Of a stretch of DNA of 64,000 nt, positions 1 through 8,499 are shown in pieces. Source of the stretch: Bacillota bacterium (GTDB lineage: Bacteria > Bacillota > Clostridia > Lachnospirales > Lachnospiraceae); contig JAEXGM010000014.1 in NCBI GenBank assembly GCA_023450835.1, positions 54,673 through 118,672 of the forward strand, written 5' to 3'. The translations under genes were made by a program, and so were the position numbers. Position 1 is the first letter of the stretch, and each line of letters begins with the position of its first letter. Below the pieces are notes generated by a model. The model made no database searches. It was given only the letters and a program-made list of their open reading frames with translations, and had not been told where the DNA came from.

Positions 1-140
1 ATGCTCTTTCCAATGCGCCTCATGGCATGCTGTCAACATGCTGCAAACCAATATTATAAAAATGCAATGAATTTTCACCAGTATCCATGCTGCAAATACA
101 CTTCGAATCAAAAGTAAAAATTGCATTCGTTGATTCTATC

Positions 141-881
141 TTAAATTCCCATACCGCCGTCTACCGATAATACCTGACCGGTTATATAGGAAGCTTTATC
201 CGATGCCAGAAACACAACGGCCTCTGCAATATCGGAACCTTCTCCGAATCTCTTTAAAGGAATCGTCTCAATTGCCTTAGCTTTGATTTCCTCCTTCAGG
301 TTAACCGTCATATCGGTATTGATATAACCGGGAGCGACAGCATTGACATTAATACTTCTGGAAGCCAGTTCTCTTGCAAGAGTCTTTGTCATTCCAATTA
401 CTCCGGCTTTTGCCGCACTGTAGTTTACCTGTCCGGGATTTCCGTGAATGCCGGATATTGAAGAAATGTTAACGATTTTTCCGTATCTTTGCTTTAACAT
501 TACGCGGGATGCCTGTTTCAGGCAATAGAAAACACCTTTTAAGTTGGTATCAATTACCTGGTCAAATTCTTCATTACTCATCTTTAATATGAGATTGTCT
601 CTTGTAATTCCTGCATTATTGACCAGGATGTCAAGTCTCTTATATTCTTTTATTATAAAGGCGAACATATTATCTACATCTGTAGAATCAGATACATTTC
701 CTTTTAGCAGAACGGCTTCTCCGCCCTTCTCCTTAATTTCATCGACTGTCTGTCTGGCAGCTTCTTCCGAACCGTTGTAATTTATCATAACAGTGGCACC
801 GTTTTCTGCCAGAGCAAGCGCTATCGCTCTGCCAATACCCTTGCTTGCGCCGGTTACCAGTGCAATCTTACCCTCTAGCAT
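141..881 (-). CDS. fabG: 3-oxoacyl-ACP reductase FabG
   Basis: NADPH-dependent reductase that converts 3-oxoacyl-ACP to 3-hydroxyacyl-ACP in cytosolic type II fatty acid synthesis. It is a full-length 246-residue short-chain dehydrogenase: the nucleotide-binding motif TGASKGIG lies at about residues 10-17, NNAG near 88-91, and the catalytic Ser141, Tyr154 and Lys158 (YSAAK) are all present. The C-terminus ends in the usual GGM. The start overlaps the end of fabD by 14 bases and follows a good GGAGG site inside fabD, so translation is probably coupled. It is the last visible gene of the acpP-fabK-fabD-fabG operon; fabF would be expected just beyond the window edge, but bases 1-140 hold no gene that I can support. 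Confidence 0.95.
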   Translation of the reverse strand: MLEGKIALVTGASKGIGRAIALALAENGATVMINYNGSEEAARQTVDEIKEKGGEAVLLKGNVSDSTDVDNMFAFIIKEYKRLDILVNNAGITRDNLILKMSNEEFDQVIDTNLKGVFYCLKQASRVMLKQRYGKIVNISSISGIHGNPGQVNYSAAKAGVIGMTKTLARELASRSINVNAVAPGYINTDMTVNLKEEIKAKAIETIPLKRFGEGSDIAEAVVFLASDKASYITGQVLSVDGGMGI

Positions 882-1800
882 GTAATGCCTCCTTTAATTT
901 CTCTAAATCCGCTGTTTTTTCTATATTAACAACCAGTGCTTCCTTTTCTATCTTCTTTAAAAATCCTGCCAGTGTCTTTCCCGGGCCGATTTCAACAAAA
1001 AGGTCGACTCCCTCTGCCAAAAGAGTACGTACACACTCTTCCCATCTGACAGATGAATATACCTGGCGGGAAAGGCTATCCCTGATGGTATCTCCAGTCC
1101 TTACAACCTTAGCATCCACATTTGCCGTATATGGAATAACCGGCGAATTTACATTAACTGCTTTTAGTTTTTCTAAGAGAGCTTCTCCTGCTTCCTTTAA
1201 CATAGGGGAATGAAAGGGTCCGCTGACATTCAAGGGAAGAACCCGTTTAGCTCCCGCCTTTGTCAACTCTTCGGATATCTGTGTAAGCGCTTCTTTCTCT
1301 CCCGATATTACGGTCTGCCCCGGGCAGTTATAGTTGGCTATTCCAACAGCACCCTGACCCTTTGCCAAAACCTCTTCTATTACCTTTGTATCAAGGCCAA
1401 GAACTGCTGCCATACCACCCTTGCCTTCCGGAACGGCACTCTCCATCAATTCTCCTCTTGCCTTTACAAGCGGAATTCCTTCTTCAAAGGATATGGCGCC
1501 TGAAGCGATGACAGCCGGGTATTCACCGAGGCTAAGACCTGCATAATAATCCGGCAGAAATTCAAGTTCTTTTACCGCAGCCAGCATGGCTAAACAGGTT
1601 ACCGCCATGGCAGGCTGGGTATATCTTGTGATGTTTAACAGAGGATTTTCTTCAAAACAAAGATTTTTTATGTCCATACCAAGCAGTTCTTCTGCTTTGT
1701 CATATGTTTCTTTCGAAGTTTTAAAATTTTCATAGAAATCTTTTCCCATGCCGGCATATTGAGCGCCTTGACCCGGAAATATAAAAGCTGTTTTACCCAT
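868..1800 (-). CDS. fabD: malonyl-CoA:ACP transacylase FabD
   Basis: Transfers malonyl from CoA to the acyl carrier protein, supplying the extender unit for fatty acid synthesis. The protein begins with the family's N-terminal FIFPGQGAQ block, has the nucleophile in GLSLGE (Ser90) and the catalytic His in GPFHSPM (about residue 197), and is of normal length. The frame is open a further five codons upstream, but the ATG at 1800 is preferred because an AAGGATGG site sits about 11 bases ahead of it and the protein then begins four residues before FIFPGQG as in known FabD proteins. It lies 5 bases after fabK and overlaps fabG. Confidence 0.93.
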   Translation of the reverse strand: MGKTAFIFPGQGAQYAGMGKDFYENFKTSKETYDKAEELLGMDIKNLCFEENPLLNITRYTQPAMAVTCLAMLAAVKELEFLPDYYAGLSLGEYPAVIASGAISFEEGIPLVKARGELMESAVPEGKGGMAAVLGLDTKVIEEVLAKGQGAVGIANYNCPGQTVISGEKEALTQISEELTKAGAKRVLPLNVSGPFHSPMLKEAGEALLEKLKAVNVNSPVIPYTANVDAKVVRTGDTIRDSLSRQVYSSVRWEECVRTLLAEGVDLFVEIGPGKTLAGFLKKIEKEALVVNIEKTADLEKLKEALHARG

Positions 1801-1805
1801 AGGTC

Positions 1806-2756
1806 TTATAACCATCCTTTTTTGATTGCACTGACAGCTTCCGTAATCATTTCTTCCATAATCTCTTTACAGGACTGTTCTTTGGATACAAGGCCGGCTA
1901 TCTGTCCTGCCATAACGGAACCTTCCGTAATATCCCCTTCCATTACCGCTTTTCTCAAAGAACCAAGGGTTAAAAGCTCTAATTCCTCGAAGCTCTTTCC
2001 TTCTTGTTCTAGTTTCAGGTAATTTCTGGTCATATTATTGCGCAGAGCTCTTACCGGGTGTCCGGTGGAGCGCCCTGTTACAATAGAATCAATGTCTTTG
2101 GAGCCAATAATACGCTTTTTATAATTATCATGTACAATGGATTCATGGGATACTACAAAACGTGTTCCCACCTGGGCTCCTTTTGCACCAAGCATTAAAA
2201 TTGCTGCCAGACCTCTGCCGTCACCAACTCCGCCCGCTGCTATAACAGGAATAGAGACTGCATCCACTATCTGCGGAATTAATGCCATGGTTGTCAATTC
2301 CCCTATATGTCCTCCCGCTTCGCAGCCTTCCGCTACCAGCGCATCTGCTCCGCTTCGCTCCATCCTCTTTGCCAGTGCCACGGAAGCTACTACCGGAATT
2401 ACGATGATTCCGGCAGCCTTCCAATCTTTCAGATATTTCTCCGGATTGCCGGCTCCTGTTGTTACTACGGGAACCTTTTCCTCTATGACTACCTGAGCGA
2501 CCTCTGGAGCATTGGGGCTTAGAAGCATAATATTAACGCCAAAAGGCTTATCTGTTTTCTCTTTTGCTTTTCTGATTTCATTTCTGACAACGTCTGCGGG
2601 GGCATTTCCGGCAGCAATGATTCCAAGCCCCCCTGCCTCTGATACTCCGGCAGCCAGATTATGTTCAGCAACCCATGCCATACCGCCTTGGATAATTGGA
2701 TACTTTATATGGAGCAGGTCACAGATATTTGTATGCAATGCCGACTCTTTTTCCAT
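1806..2756 (-). CDS. fabK: enoyl-ACP reductase II FabK (FMN-dependent)
   Basis: Final reduction step of the elongation cycle, using the flavin enzyme type found in streptococci and clostridia instead of FabI. The 316-residue TIM-barrel protein of the nitronate monooxygenase/FabK family shows IKYPIIQGGMAWV at the N-terminus, the flavin-binding AAGGVGDGRG loop and the GAKGAQVGTRF block. It starts directly after the acpP stop codon, so the two are co-transcribed. I favour FabK over a 2-nitropropane dioxygenase because it is embedded between acpP and fabD. Confidence 0.9.
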   Translation of the reverse strand: MEKESALHTNICDLLHIKYPIIQGGMAWVAEHNLAAGVSEAGGLGIIAAGNAPADVVRNEIRKAKEKTDKPFGVNIMLLSPNAPEVAQVVIEEKVPVVTTGAGNPEKYLKDWKAAGIIVIPVVASVALAKRMERSGADALVAEGCEAGGHIGELTTMALIPQIVDAVSIPVIAAGGVGDGRGLAAILMLGAKGAQVGTRFVVSHESIVHDNYKKRIIGSKDIDSIVTGRSTGHPVRALRNNMTRNYLKLEQEGKSFEELELLTLGSLRKAVMEGDITEGSVMAGQIAGLVSKEQSCKEIMEEMITEAVSAIKKGWL

Positions 2757-2987
2757 TTATTCCACACCCTTATTCTTAAGATAAGTAATCAAGTCTCCTA
2801 CTGTTTCCATGGTATTTAAGTCTTCGGAAGGAATTTCAATGTCATATTCCTCTTCTACTGCCATGATTAATTCAAAGAGCTCCAGGGAATCTGCTCCCAG
2901 GTCTTCTTTAAATGATGAACTTTCGCTGATTGTGCTGCTCTCTACTGTAAGCTGTCCTGCAATGATTTCAATAATTTTTTCTAACAT
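2757..2987 (-). CDS. acpP: acyl carrier protein
   Basis: Small acidic carrier of the growing acyl chain. It has 76 residues, with the 4'-phosphopantetheine attachment Ser34 in the GADSLEL motif and the usual downstream acidic helix (AVEEEYDIEI). It starts after a GAGAGG site. As first gene of the fab operon its upstream gap (2988-3045) should contain the promoter, but I see no convincing FapR or FabT operator there; a short GCCGC/GCGGC inverted repeat is present. Confidence 0.95.
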   Translation of the reverse strand: MLEKIIEIIAGQLTVESSTISESSSFKEDLGADSLELFELIMAVEEEYDIEIPSEDLNTMETVGDLITYLKNKGVE

Positions 2988-3045
2988 ATTTTCCTCTCAT
3001 TCGCCGCTCATTAACTATTCTGGCGGCATTATTAATTTTTATTTT

Positions 3046-3465
3046 TTAGTAACTTATCTGCATTTTCTTTAAAGCGCGTTTGATAAATTTTCTCCTCTTG
3101 ATGATTACAAGAAGGAGTCCGATGATTACTATAAGTGCAGCAATTACTGCTGATATCAATTTAAAGATATTCGAAATACCACGTTTGAATACGCGAATGG
3201 AAAAACCGAATTCAGAACTGTCTTTACTTTCTGTCTGATTAATGTCCTCGCTCTTTTCGTCAAAGTCTTTTGAAAACTCTTCCATGTGGTTCATAAAAAT
3301 GCTGTCACTTGGGTTTTCTTCTTTTTTATAAATTGATTTGATGTAGAAATATGCTCTCTTAAAGACATTTCCTTTTCTGTTCCTGATATCTCTTTCTGTG
3401 AAATTCTCATTTAATGCGGCTGCATCCAGTTCGCTTAACATGTTGATAAGTGTCTGTTCATTCAT
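3046..3465 (-). CDS. single-pass membrane protein, possible anti-sigma factor
   Basis: About 139 residues. The N-terminal part is soluble and charged; one hydrophobic segment (ISAVIAALIVIIGLLLVII) near residues 105-125 is followed by a strongly basic tail. The first open codon is a TTG at 3480, but the ATG at 3465 has a GGGAGG site eight bases ahead and is chosen. It follows the sigma factor gene on the same strand. By position and topology it could be a membrane partner that holds the sigma factor; no zinc-binding anti-sigma motif is visible, so this is inference. Confidence 0.7.
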   Translation of the reverse strand: MNEQTLINMLSELDAAALNENFTERDIRNRKGNVFKRAYFYIKSIYKKEENPSDSIFMNHMEEFSKDFDEKSEDINQTESKDSSEFGFSIRVFKRGISNIFKLISAVIAALIVIIGLLLVIIKRRKFIKRALKKMQISY

Positions 3466-3534
3466 ACTGTTACCTCCCAATTCCTGTACATATCTCAGTC
3501 CATCAGACCCCAGGCAGTTGCACGCCTTTTCTTT

Positions 3535-4113
3535 TTACATCGGCCCTTCTATCCATCTTAATTTCTGGTCAAAGGTAAGCTTCATTTTACTTCGCAGTCT
3601 TGATAACCGGCTGTCAATAGCTGTGACACTCATCTTCATGGCTTTTGCTATATCCTTTGAGGATTGCAGATAATAGTACCTGCGCAAGACTAACTCCCTG
3701 TCTTTTTTGTCCAGCTCCTTGATTATTTCATTTAAGAGGTTAATATCCTCTTTACGAAATATCTGATTTTCTACATTTTGACTTTGGTCAACGTAGTACT
3801 GGGCAATATCCGAAAAGTCATCATTGTACTCCATTCCTTCTCTGCGGCTTAAGTCCCGAAGCTTATTTATTGCAGTGTTTCGGACAATTACCTTTAGATA
3901 TGTTTTTAAGGAGGCTTTCTCCATGTCATAACGCTCAATATGCTTCCATAGCTTCATGTAGGTATCATTAACACACTCTTCAATGTCTTCCCATCGTCCG
4001 CCCAGAATCGTACCCGCAATATGGATCAAAAGCCTTTCATACTTTTCAGACAACTTTAATAAACCTATATCATTCTTTTCATAAAGCAGGTTTACTATTG
4101 CCTCATCCTTCAA
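3535..4113 (-). CDS. RNA polymerase sigma-70 family factor (ECF-like)
   Basis: A 192-residue protein with a region 2 part (DIEECVNDTYMKLWKHIERYD, shown here in two pieces: DIEECVNDTY and MKLWKHIERYD; residues about 42-80) and a region 4 helix-turn-helix (SSKDIAKAMKMSVTAIDSRL, about 150-170). It would direct RNA polymerase to a private set of promoters. The start is a TTG at 4113, preceded by a strong AGGAGG nine bases upstream; no ATG is better placed. The membrane protein gene follows 69 bases downstream, the usual layout for a sigma factor with its regulator. Confidence 0.85.
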   Translation of the reverse strand: MKDEAIVNLLYEKNDIGLLKLSEKYERLLIHIAGTILGGRWEDIEECVNDTYMKLWKHIERYDMEKASLKTYLKVIVRNTAINKLRDLSRREGMEYNDDFSDIAQYYVDQSQNVENQIFRKEDINLLNEIIKELDKKDRELVLRRYYYLQSSKDIAKAMKMSVTAIDSRLSRLRSKMKLTFDQKLRWIEGPM

Positions 4114-4181
4114 GTTATTAGCCTCCTTTCACATGCTCCCATACTAATACACGATAAAAATAATAATCTTGCAAAATATTT

Positions 4182-5684
4182 TTAATTTTTTTCTAAAGCT
4201 GTTTCCGTATAGTTATTGCTGCCATTCCATAACAGCCATTCCGTATAGCCGGCATCATAGACCGCTTTAATCTGCTCTCTTATTTCAGCCTTTCCATAGT
4301 CAATATGGTGCTTTACCCAGGTTGCCGTAAAGTCCTGGAGCCAGGGCCGTACAACTGCCATCTTCTTCCCGGTCGTTTCATCCTTTTGTAATGCTTCCTC
4401 TGATTTCTTCAGAGCTGCCAGAATTGTCTCGTAGGGCTTCGTATCGGGATAGGAAATTCCAAAGGAGCCTTCTCCATAATGAGAGGGATATATCATGGGG
4501 CAGATATAATCCAGGTACTCTGCCATTTTTACATAGTCCTGTCCTACAATTTCAGCATCTATCTTACTGTCTATAATAGTGCCAAAAACATCGGCTGACA
4601 CCTTTACACCAAGAGGTTTTAAACTGTCACAGGCATATTTGGTAAATTCACTGATGGCTTCAGTCTTAGTCTTCCCCTTTCCATCTGCTCCAAAATCCAC
4701 CTGTTTCATGCCTGAGTCTGTAGAAAAACGGATATAATCATACTGAATTTCATCAAATCCTAAATCTGCCGCCTCTTTTCCGATATCCACCAGGTAATCC
4801 CATACTTCCTTTTTATAAGGGTTGACCCAACGGTCGCCGTTCTTATCCTGAAAGACACTGCCGTCCTTCTTCTTAAGGCACAAATCTTTCCTTTTCTTAG
4901 CCAGCAGCGGGTCCTTAAAAGCAACTACTCTTGCTATCAGATAGATGTTTTCCTCTTTTAACTTCTTTATAAGCCCAGGCATATCATTTATATAAGCTGT
5001 GTCCGCTCCAATTTCTTTTGCCAGAGGCTGGTCCATCTTATAGGTAATCTCCCCGTTGTCATTCTTAACATCGATAACCATCGCATTAATCTCTGTATCA
5101 TCCGCCAGGGAGATTAAATCTTTCATGTAAGTTGACATGCCTGCTCTGTAGCCGGATACATAAATTCCTTTAACTGCTTCGGCTTCTGCGTTCGTTTCTG
5201 TCTCAGTATTTGTTTCCGTCTCAGTTTCAGTTACTGTTTCTGAGTCTGACACCGGCTGCTTACCTGCGCTGGTACCTGATCCATCTGTCGATTCTGTATC
5301 CCCCTGCTGCTGATCCTTACTGTCTGTATTCGATTTTTCGCCGGAGCCCGGCTCGGCTGGTGTCACCGGTTTTTGAATAGTATCATCAAGGGGCTTTTGA
5401 TTATTATCAAATACTTCATGAGAGGCTGTATTATCCGCTGCCGCATCCTCACTGCTGCCGCCCTCTGCATTATCTTTATTATCTTGCAGCAACTCCTTAT
5501 TTGCATCTTTTCTGTTAATAACAAGACCGTGAATATTTACCACATGAAAATATTGTAAAACAGGTATGGATATTAGTAAGGCAAACACCAGAATACCCGT
5601 TGCTGCTATCCACCGTTTTCTCCTTTTTCTGTTATTCCTGCTTCCATCTTTTTCGTATTTAATGTATATGTCTTTTTTCTTCAT
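4182..5684 (-). CDS. membrane-anchored putative glycoside hydrolase (DUF4015 family)
   Basis: A 500-residue protein. A basic N-terminus is followed by a membrane segment (residues about 25-45), then a low-complexity linker rich in Asp, Ser, Thr and Glu (TETETETNTETETNAEAEA region, about 110-170), then a TIM-barrel-like domain starting GIYVSGYRAG. Typical blocks of the DUF4015 putative glycosidase family are visible: AMVIDVKNDNG, LIARVVAFKD, GFDEIQYDYIRF and YICPMIYPSHY. It probably acts on a polysaccharide outside the membrane; substrate unknown. Confidence 0.82.
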   Translation of the reverse strand: MKKKDIYIKYEKDGSRNNRKRRKRWIAATGILVFALLISIPVLQYFHVVNIHGLVINRKDANKELLQDNKDNAEGGSSEDAAADNTASHEVFDNNQKPLDDTIQKPVTPAEPGSGEKSNTDSKDQQQGDTESTDGSGTSAGKQPVSDSETVTETETETNTETETNAEAEAVKGIYVSGYRAGMSTYMKDLISLADDTEINAMVIDVKNDNGEITYKMDQPLAKEIGADTAYINDMPGLIKKLKEENIYLIARVVAFKDPLLAKKRKDLCLKKKDGSVFQDKNGDRWVNPYKKEVWDYLVDIGKEAADLGFDEIQYDYIRFSTDSGMKQVDFGADGKGKTKTEAISEFTKYACDSLKPLGVKVSADVFGTIIDSKIDAEIVGQDYVKMAEYLDYICPMIYPSHYGEGSFGISYPDTKPYETILAALKKSEEALQKDETTGKKMAVVRPWLQDFTATWVKHHIDYGKAEIREQIKAVYDAGYTEWLLWNGSNNYTETALEKN

Positions 5685-6040
5685 ATTTGTCCTTTGTTAT
5701 CCTCCCGTTATACCCCTTAAATAATTTTTATATATTTTATTAATTTGTTATCAGCTCTTTAAATTTGGCAGAAAATATAATTGCTGTTTATTTCCTTCTT
5801 TTATTATATCGCTCCTTCGAGAGCTTTTCATTATATTTTCTGTTTTTCTTATCAGAAACATACACAACAATTCAAGTTATCTTTTGAATATAAACTCCGG
5901 ACTTTTATGAGTATTATCCGGCATTTACCCTGCATTTTAAGTATTTTAATTTGACACTTTCTTAATATAGAGATATAATTTTTATAAAAATAATAGTTAC
6001 TAATGTTACCAATTGCATTTCAGGGGGGAGAGATATAAAT
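5685..6040. other. gene-free stretch between divergent genes
   Basis: AT-rich region separating the minus-strand DUF4015 gene from the plus-strand XRE gene. It holds a perfect 12-base inverted repeat, AGAAAATATAAT at 5770-5781 and its complement at 5830-5841, enclosing a 48-base interval, and the plus-strand promoter annotated separately. No coding sequence is supported. Confidence 0.6.
5951..5979 (+). promoter_or_regulatory. sigma-A type promoter of the XRE gene
   Basis: A consensus TTGACA at 5951-5956 and a consensus TATAAT at 5974-5979 are separated by 17 bases, about 60 bases upstream of the XRE start codon. Confidence 0.8.
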
Positions 6041-6382
6041 ATGTCTTTTAATGACCGTCTTAAATTCTTGCGCCAGAAATTCAAGTTAACACAGGGAGAG
6101 CTGGCAGCAGTCATTGGTATAAGACCCAGTGCCGTTGCAAATTACGAAGCCAAAAGAAATGAACCTTCTTTTGATAAACTTATAGCCTTATCCAATTACT
6201 TTAAAGTATCCTGTGACTATTTGTTGGGAGTCTCTGATAACACTCTGCGTATCGGTTATGGTGACTTTGTGAATGAAACTGCTGATTTTATCAAGAGGTA
6301 TAATGAACTAACTCCTGATAATAAAGAAGAATTACATAATTATTTAGATTATTTACTATATAAACAAGACCAGTTACAATAA
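6041..6382 (+). CDS. XRE-family transcriptional regulator
   Basis: A 113-residue protein with an N-terminal Cro/CI helix-turn-helix (residues about 5-60: LRQKFKLTQGELAAVIGIRP followed by SAVANYE) and the SCDYLLG ending typical of small Firmicute repressors; the C-terminal 50 residues are helical and unassigned. The start follows GGGGGGAGAG. It is one of few plus-strand genes here, transcribed from its own consensus promoter and closed by a strong terminator; target unknown. Confidence 0.88.
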   Translation: MSFNDRLKFLRQKFKLTQGELAAVIGIRPSAVANYEAKRNEPSFDKLIALSNYFKVSCDYLLGVSDNTLRIGYGDFVNETADFIKRYNELTPDNKEELHNYLDYLLYKQDQLQ

Positions 6383-6402
6383 TTAAGTTTGTTGTTAAAA
6401 AA

Positions 6403-6433
6403 ACAGTATGGTTTCTGACGAAAACCATACTGT
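6403..6433. terminator. bidirectional terminator between convergent genes
   Basis: Perfect 12-base stem ACAGTATGGTTT / AAACCATACTGT with a 7-base loop, lying between the stop codons of the plus-strand XRE gene and the minus-strand chemotaxis receptor. Confidence 0.8.
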
Positions 6434-6482
6434 TCATGATATTGTTTCACTGCTACGAAACAGTCTCTTAATTAAAATATTA

Positions 6483-8150
6483 TTATAATTCAAATTTTGC
6501 TATCAGATTAGAAAGGTCAGCCGATACATTCTGTAGTTCTTTTGCAGAAAGGGATATATTATTAAGTCCTTTGTTCTGACTTTCCAGGGAAGCGGTTATC
6601 TCTTCCGTAGCCGCACTGGATTCCTGTGCAACAGAGGAAATATCACTGATTAGTTTCACTGTTTCCTCTTTTTTCTCATGGACTGCTTTCATATCTGATT
6701 CAATTACCTGCAATTGCTCCAATGCTGCATATACTGCATCTACAATGCTTCTAAAGGATTCGCCTGCCTCCCTGGAAGCCTCGTTGGTAAGGCCTACTGT
6801 CTGTACTCCCTTATCCATGATATCCACGGTTTGAGAAAAGGCCAGCTTAACATCCTTTGAAATATTCTCTATTTCTCCGACGGAGTGGGTAGTCTGTTCT
6901 GCTAATTTACCTATCTCTTCTGCAACTACACCAAAACCCCTGCCCTGCTCACCTGCTCTTGCGCTTTCGATTCTGGCATTAACCGCAAGCAGATTAGTTT
7001 GGTCTGCTATTGCCTTAATAACGGATGTTACATTTACGATTGTTCCAAGCTTAACCGCCAGTTCATCAAGTTTATCCTTTATCTCACCAATGACCTTACC
7101 ATTGCCGTCCACCTGATTATGAAGTTCCTTCTGGCACAGGCTTCCCTGCTCACTTACAAGTTTAATATTTTCCATGCTTTTTTGTGTTGCAGCCAGGTGT
7201 CCATAAAGGGAATTAATCTTATCGGCAAGAACATTCATATTATCCAATCCTGACTGGGAATCATCTGCTAATCCCGCTGCCCCGCAGGCCAATTCCTCTG
7301 AAACCTTTGATATTTCCATCGCAAGACGGGAATTTTCATCCATGGAAGTATTTAATTCATTGACATTCCCCAGTACCTGCAAGGAATTCTCTTTGATTCC
7401 TTTTACCAGTTGAACCAGATTCTCTCTCATCGAGTCCAGGGCAATGCTGATATCGCCAATCTCATCCTTACTCTGTATCCTTGCACTCTTTCTAAAGTCG
7501 CCCGCCGCATATTGCTTTATATTATTCGATATCAGCGAGACAGGCTTTAGTAATCCATTTGAAAACAGAACGCCAAGGAGGCCTGATATCACTATAATAA
7601 TAAGGGTAACCATTCCCATGATAAAGGAAGAAGACTGAATTTCGGAATACATCGATACCAGTGATATGCCAATATTTAAGGCGCAGGCCTCCTGGTTATA
7701 TTCAAACTCTGTGGAAATGTTATAAACTGTGGTCCCGTCAGGCATAGTCAGCATACTTCCGGTCGCGGCAGTTTTTTTGATTTCTTTTCCTCCATTGCCG
7801 CCGACTGTTGCTGAGGATACTCCATCCACATCATTTTCGGAATCACCTAATATCTTATCATCTGTCAGGAAGACTTCCGATTTAGAGTTTGACAATGAAA
7901 TATATGTAATATTTCCGTTTCCCTCTTCTTTTATTTCTTTAAACATTTTTTGCATGTCTGTTAGATCTGAAATATTATTTTTTATCAGTTCTCTCTTAAT
8001 TGTAGTTATAAGGGTTTGCCCGTCACTTTTCATCTGAACAGTGACAGCCCTCTTCATTACAAAAAAAGAAACAGCCATATATGACAGACCGCAGATAATT
8101 ACCAGTAATACAATAAAGAAACTAATTTTCTTACGCAACGATAACCGCAC
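6483..8150 (-). CDS. methyl-accepting chemotaxis protein
   Basis: A 555-residue membrane receptor that senses an external ligand and controls the CheA kinase. Order: membrane segment 1 (about 9-32), an extracytoplasmic sensor domain of about 140 residues, membrane segment 2 (about 175-200), HAMP domain beginning LLKPVSLISNNI, then a long coiled-coil signalling domain. The hairpin tip contains the conserved pattern AIADQTNLLAVNARIESARAG with GRGFGVVAEEIGKLAEQ. The sensor is small and matches no ligand family I can name. There is no CheW or CheA gene nearby, so it works with proteins encoded elsewhere. Confidence 0.93.
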   Translation of the reverse strand: MRLSLRKKISFFIVLLVIICGLSYMAVSFFVMKRAVTVQMKSDGQTLITTIKRELIKNNISDLTDMQKMFKEIKEEGNGNITYISLSNSKSEVFLTDDKILGDSENDVDGVSSATVGGNGGKEIKKTAATGSMLTMPDGTTVYNISTEFEYNQEACALNIGISLVSMYSEIQSSSFIMGMVTLIIIVISGLLGVLFSNGLLKPVSLISNNIKQYAAGDFRKSARIQSKDEIGDISIALDSMRENLVQLVKGIKENSLQVLGNVNELNTSMDENSRLAMEISKVSEELACGAAGLADDSQSGLDNMNVLADKINSLYGHLAATQKSMENIKLVSEQGSLCQKELHNQVDGNGKVIGEIKDKLDELAVKLGTIVNVTSVIKAIADQTNLLAVNARIESARAGEQGRGFGVVAEEIGKLAEQTTHSVGEIENISKDVKLAFSQTVDIMDKGVQTVGLTNEASREAGESFRSIVDAVYAALEQLQVIESDMKAVHEKKEETVKLISDISSVAQESSAATEEITASLESQNKGLNNISLSAKELQNVSADLSNLIAKFEL

Positions 8151-8263
8151 TTTTTTATCCTCCCTTTACATTAATTTTACCTACGAATTAATATAAAATC
8201 AAGATAATTCTCCTATATTTATCATAATCATACTTTATTCGACATATAATACAAAAAAAGGAA

Positions 8264-8452
8264 GAGCTGTTGCAAAAATAAAGTCCTGCGGAGCATGACT
8301 TACCTCACACACCGGCAGACATCTGACATGATTTGTATGCTAAAATCGTACATAAAATGTTCGCTTATAGCATACAAATCATATCATCTGTCCGCCAAAA
8401 AGTGCATTATGGCAAGTCAAGCTTCGCAGGACCTGATTTTACGGCAGCCCTA
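8264..8452. repeat. imperfect palindromic repeat, MITE-like
   Basis: About 189 bases that fold back on themselves. The outer arms carry AGTCCTGCGGAGCATGACTT at 8282-8301 against a closely matching complement near 8413-8432, and the inner arms are a perfect 14-base pair ATGATTTGTATGCT / AGCATACAAATCAT. The ends read GCTGTTGCAAAA on one side and GGCTGCCGTAAAA on the complement of the other. It fills the gap between the receptor gene and metY and has no coding capacity; it is likely a dispersed non-autonomous repeat. Confidence 0.65.
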
Positions 8453-8499
8453 ATAGTAAAGCTTCAAAAAATATGAAACTTTTAAGCTATTCGATTAAA

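Noticed and set aside
2221..2424. Second frame inside fabK and many similar antisense frames
   Set aside because: Shadows of the real genes, without ribosome sites or family resemblance.
2988..3045. FapR or FabT operator ahead of the fab operon
   Set aside because: No match to either known consensus; only a short GCCGC / GCGGC repeat.
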